DNA from: Acidobacteriota bacterium
Lineage (GTDB): Bacteria > Acidobacteriota > Terriglobia > Terriglobales > Acidobacteriaceae
DNA length: 7,880 nucleotides
NCBI GenBank assembly: GCA_021798235.1
Contig: JAJZMO010000081.1
Span: forward strand, 1-7,880
Direction: 5' to 3'
How positions within the stretch are numbered: the stretch's first letter is position 1; each line of letters begins with the position of its first letter. This document shows, piece after piece, positions 6,220 to 7,880 of the stretch. The notes under the pieces are model-generated. The model searched no databases. It was not told the DNA's origin and saw only the letters and a list, made by a program, of their open reading frames with translations. The position numbers and the translations under genes are program-made.

Positions 6220-7026
6220 TTTCAATCGCTCCAGATGTTGAAAGCCACCACTGGCGGAGAAAACAGCAACGAAGATGGACAGATTATACGTTGCGTGTAC
6301 CAATGCTGAGGCAGCAACCGAGCCGGTGCGCTGGCGAACGGCAGTGAGCAGCAGGCTGACGAGAAAGACCATGGCGAGTGGTGCCGAGGCGTGGGCCAAT
6401 TGTTGTGAGTGCAGCAGCGCAAAGGGAATGCTGGTGAGAACCGCTGCCGGAAGCACGCCTGTCCAGCGGCGCAGCGCGGGATAGAGAAAGCCGCGAAAGG
6501 CCAGTTCCTCAAAGGCTGGAGCGATGAGCGTGCCGAAGATGGCGACGATCCACGCATCCAGCGGCTTGCGAAAGAAAGAATCCACGGGCAGTTCTTTGGG
6601 AACGGGCAGGTAGTTGGAGAGCAGTTGAATGCAAATTGCGAGCAGGATGCCGGTGAGCAGCAAGCGCCCTGCCTGTCTGCGCGCTACGGAACCATTCCAG
6701 AAAACCCCTTGCGCAAAGGGGCGATTCCACGCACGCGAAAACAGTGCAGCTGTGACCAGAACGATGCTTCCATAAGCCAGCGCCATCACGGGAATGGAGA
6801 AGCGCGGCTCCACTGCGATTTTCTCCAGCGACAGCCCGCCGAACCAATGCTCATGCAATGCCAGGGCAATGGCTCCGCCTTGGATGCCGAGAACAAGAAC
6901 AGTAGCAATGGCAAAGAATGCAACTGCATCGAGAAAACCGGGACCTTCGGCACGCGCAGGCATGGGCGCACGGAATGGGTCTTGCTCCGACGGCAGCGGC
7001 GGCAAAATCTCCGGCTCCAGGGTCAT
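6214..7026 (-). CDS. CPBP-family intramembrane glutamic endopeptidase (CAAX protease-like)
   Basis: Polytopic inner-membrane protein of 270 residues in the CPBP (Abi/Rce1-like) family, whose members are putative intramembrane proteases. The three conserved motifs are present: EExxxR as EELAFR at 173-178, FxxxH as FALLH at 202-206, and HxxxN as HATYN at 244-248. About six to seven hydrophobic segments surround them, beginning with [18 protein letters not shown] near 31. The first 30 residues are a Pro/Glu-rich cytosolic tail. The ATG at 7024-7026 is chosen because AAGGAG lies 5 bases upstream (7032-7037) and the start overlaps the uvrA stop as ATGA. The frame is open further upstream, but that part lies inside uvrA. 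Roles in the family include prenyl-protein processing, bacteriocin self-protection and membrane signalling; none can be assigned here. uvrA linkage suggests co-transcription rather than a shared function. Confidence 0.88.
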   Translation of the reverse strand: MTLEPEILPPLPSEQDPFRAPMPARAEGPGFLDAVAFFAIATVLVLGIQGGAIALALHEHWFGGLSLEKIAVEPRFSIPVMALAYGSIVLVTAALFSRAWNRPFAQGVFWNGSVARRQAGRLLLTGILLAICIQLLSNYLPVPKELPVDSFFRKPLDAWIVAIFGTLIAPAFEELAFRGFLYPALRRWTGVLPAAVLTSIPFALLHSQQLAHASAPLAMVFLVSLLLTAVRQRTGSVAASALVHATYNLSIFVAVFSASGGFQHLERLKN

Positions 7027-7880
7027 GCGATCTCCTTGCGCGCAGGTTTTTTCTGGGCCGCGCGGGCTGTTGTGCCCGAAGCCGAGTGTATCGCGGAAGG
7101 CTCGGGTGCAGGCGTATTGTTTGTGTTGCCCGAAAAATATCGCGCCAGCAAACGGCCCGTGTGCGAGTCGGGATGGGCGGCGATGGTCTGCGGTGTGCCC
7201 TCGGCAACGATTTTTCCCCCGTCCTCGCCACTCTCTGGGCCTAGGTCCAGGATCCAATCGGCGCTGCGAATCACGTCAAGGTTGTGCTCAATGATGATGA
7301 CTGTATTGCCGTGGTCGGCGAGCCGGTGCAGCACTTCGAGCAGCTTGCGCACATCGTCAAAGTGCAGGCCGGTGGTCGGTTCGTCAAGCAGATAAAGCGT
7401 GCGGCCCGTCTGGCGCTTGGACAGTTCTTTGGCCAGCTTCATGCGTTGGGCCTCGCCGCCAGAGAGTGTTGTGGCCGACTGGCCCAGATGCACGTAGCCC
7501 AGACCCACTTCGTTGAGTGTCTCCAGCTTTTGCCGGATGGCTGGAATATTGCCGAGTACAGGAAGCGCGTCGGCGATGGGCAGGTCCAGAATGTCGGCGA
7601 TGGAGTAGCCCTGAAAGCGCACAGCGAGCGTTTCCTGATTGTAGCGGCGACCTTTGCAGACCTCGCACTGCACGTAGACATCGGGCAGAAAGTTCATTTC
7701 AATTTTGCGCTGGCCATCGCCCTGGCAAGCCTCGCAGCGGCCTCCGGCCAGATTGAAGGAGAAGCGACCCGCTTTGTATCCACGCTCGCGCGACTCCGGC
7801 AGCATGGCGAAGAGGTCGCGGATGGCGGTGAAGACGCCGGTGTAGGTGGCTGGGTTCGAACGCGGCGTGCGGCCAATGGG
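7023..7880 (-). CDS. uvrA: Excinuclease ABC subunit A, C-terminal 285 residues (5' end outside window)
   Basis: DNA-damage recognition ATPase of nucleotide excision repair; it binds damaged DNA as a dimer and loads UvrB. The frame is open to the right edge, so the methionine codon at 7803-7805 is internal and the 25 residues before it ([15 protein letters not shown] and on) belong to the protein. Seen are the second zinc module CEAC-x19-CEVC, the ABC signature in [17 protein letters not shown], Walker [13 protein letters not shown], and the switch His in [10 protein letters not shown]. Full-length UvrA is about 940-960 residues, so roughly 30 percent is here. After the usual ending LLARYFSG there is a 34-residue tail rich in Ala, Pro, Thr and Lys. 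The TGA stop at 7023-7025 overlaps the CPBP start. Confidence 0.97.
   Translation of the reverse strand, partial: PIGRTPRSNPATYTGVFTAIRDLFAMLPESRERGYKAGRFSFNLAGGRCEACQGDGQRKIEMNFLPDVYVQCEVCKGRRYNQETLAVRFQGYSIADILDLPIADALPVLGNIPAIRQKLETLNEVGLGYVHLGQSATTLSGGEAQRMKLAKELSKRQTGRTLYLLDEPTTGLHFDDVRKLLEVLHRLADHGNTVIIIEHNLDVIRSADWILDLGPESGEDGGKIVAEGTPQTIAAHPDSHTGRLLARYFSGNTNNTPAPEPSAIHSASGTTARAAQKKPARKEIA
7032..7037 (-). promoter_or_regulatory. Ribosome binding site for the CPBP gene inside the uvrA 3' end
   Basis: AAGGAG on the minus strand lies 5 bases before the ATG at 7026 and inside the last codons of uvrA. With the ATGA overlap it fixes the CPBP start and points to translational coupling. Confidence 0.75.

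Noticed and set aside
7027..7257. N-terminal extension of the CPBP gene from an upstream start at 7257
   Set aside because: The extra 77 residues lie within uvrA in another frame and have no homology-like features. The ATG at 7026 has an ideal ribosome binding site.
6409..7395. Plus-strand open frame of 328 residues opposite the CPBP and uvrA genes
   Set aside because: It is antisense to two well-supported genes, its translation shows no domain or membrane pattern, and long antisense frames are common in GC-rich DNA.
1..7880. CRISPR array, transposase, phage or toxin-antitoxin system
   Set aside because: I found no regularly spaced repeats with unique spacers, no transposase or integrase motifs, and no small paired genes.

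Overview
The window looks like chromosomal DNA of a Gram-negative, moderately GC-rich bacterium, most likely an Acidobacteriota (class Terriglobia). The main pointers are a GWxTD-domain protein, a family I associate mainly with Acidobacteriota and relatives, a periplasmic adaptor that implies an outer membrane, and the general gene style. This placement is inference and was not tested by a search.

Layout. Positions 1-1001 (+) hold the C-terminal two thirds of an APC-superfamily amino acid permease, whose start lies outside the window. It converges, across a 46-base gap with a probable two-way terminator hairpin, on a minus-strand pair. That pair is a MacA-like periplasmic adaptor (1870-3276) followed by a MacB/LolD-type ABC ATPase (1048-1803). 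No FtsX/MacB-type permease gene accompanies them. A 231-base divergent promoter region separates the adaptor from a 579-residue GWxTD protein (3508-5247, +), a likely lipoprotein with a good sigma70-like promoter and probably a TTG start. A strong 11-bp hairpin follows it.

The right part is all minus strand. The 3' end of uvrA enters from the right edge (7023-7880) and overlaps by ATGA a CPBP-family intramembrane protease-like gene (6214-7026). A 176-base spacer carries a heptamer tandem repeat, a REP-like hairpin and a long imperfect inverted repeat over a candidate promoter. After it comes pyrE, orotate phosphoribosyltransferase (5432-6037).

How the genes work together. The adaptor and ATPase should be two of the three parts of a tripartite ABC export or lipid-handling machine, with the permease encoded elsewhere or lost. 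The divergent GWxTD protein may share promoter DNA with them, but no functional link is shown. uvrA and the CPBP gene are translationally coupled. pyrE appears to have its own near-leaderless promoter. I see no CRISPR array, transposase, tRNA or rRNA and no clear defence system. The best leads for something undescribed are the GWxTD protein next to the permease-less adaptor/ATPase pair and the structured spacer upstream of pyrE. No stretch over 300 bases lacks a gene.
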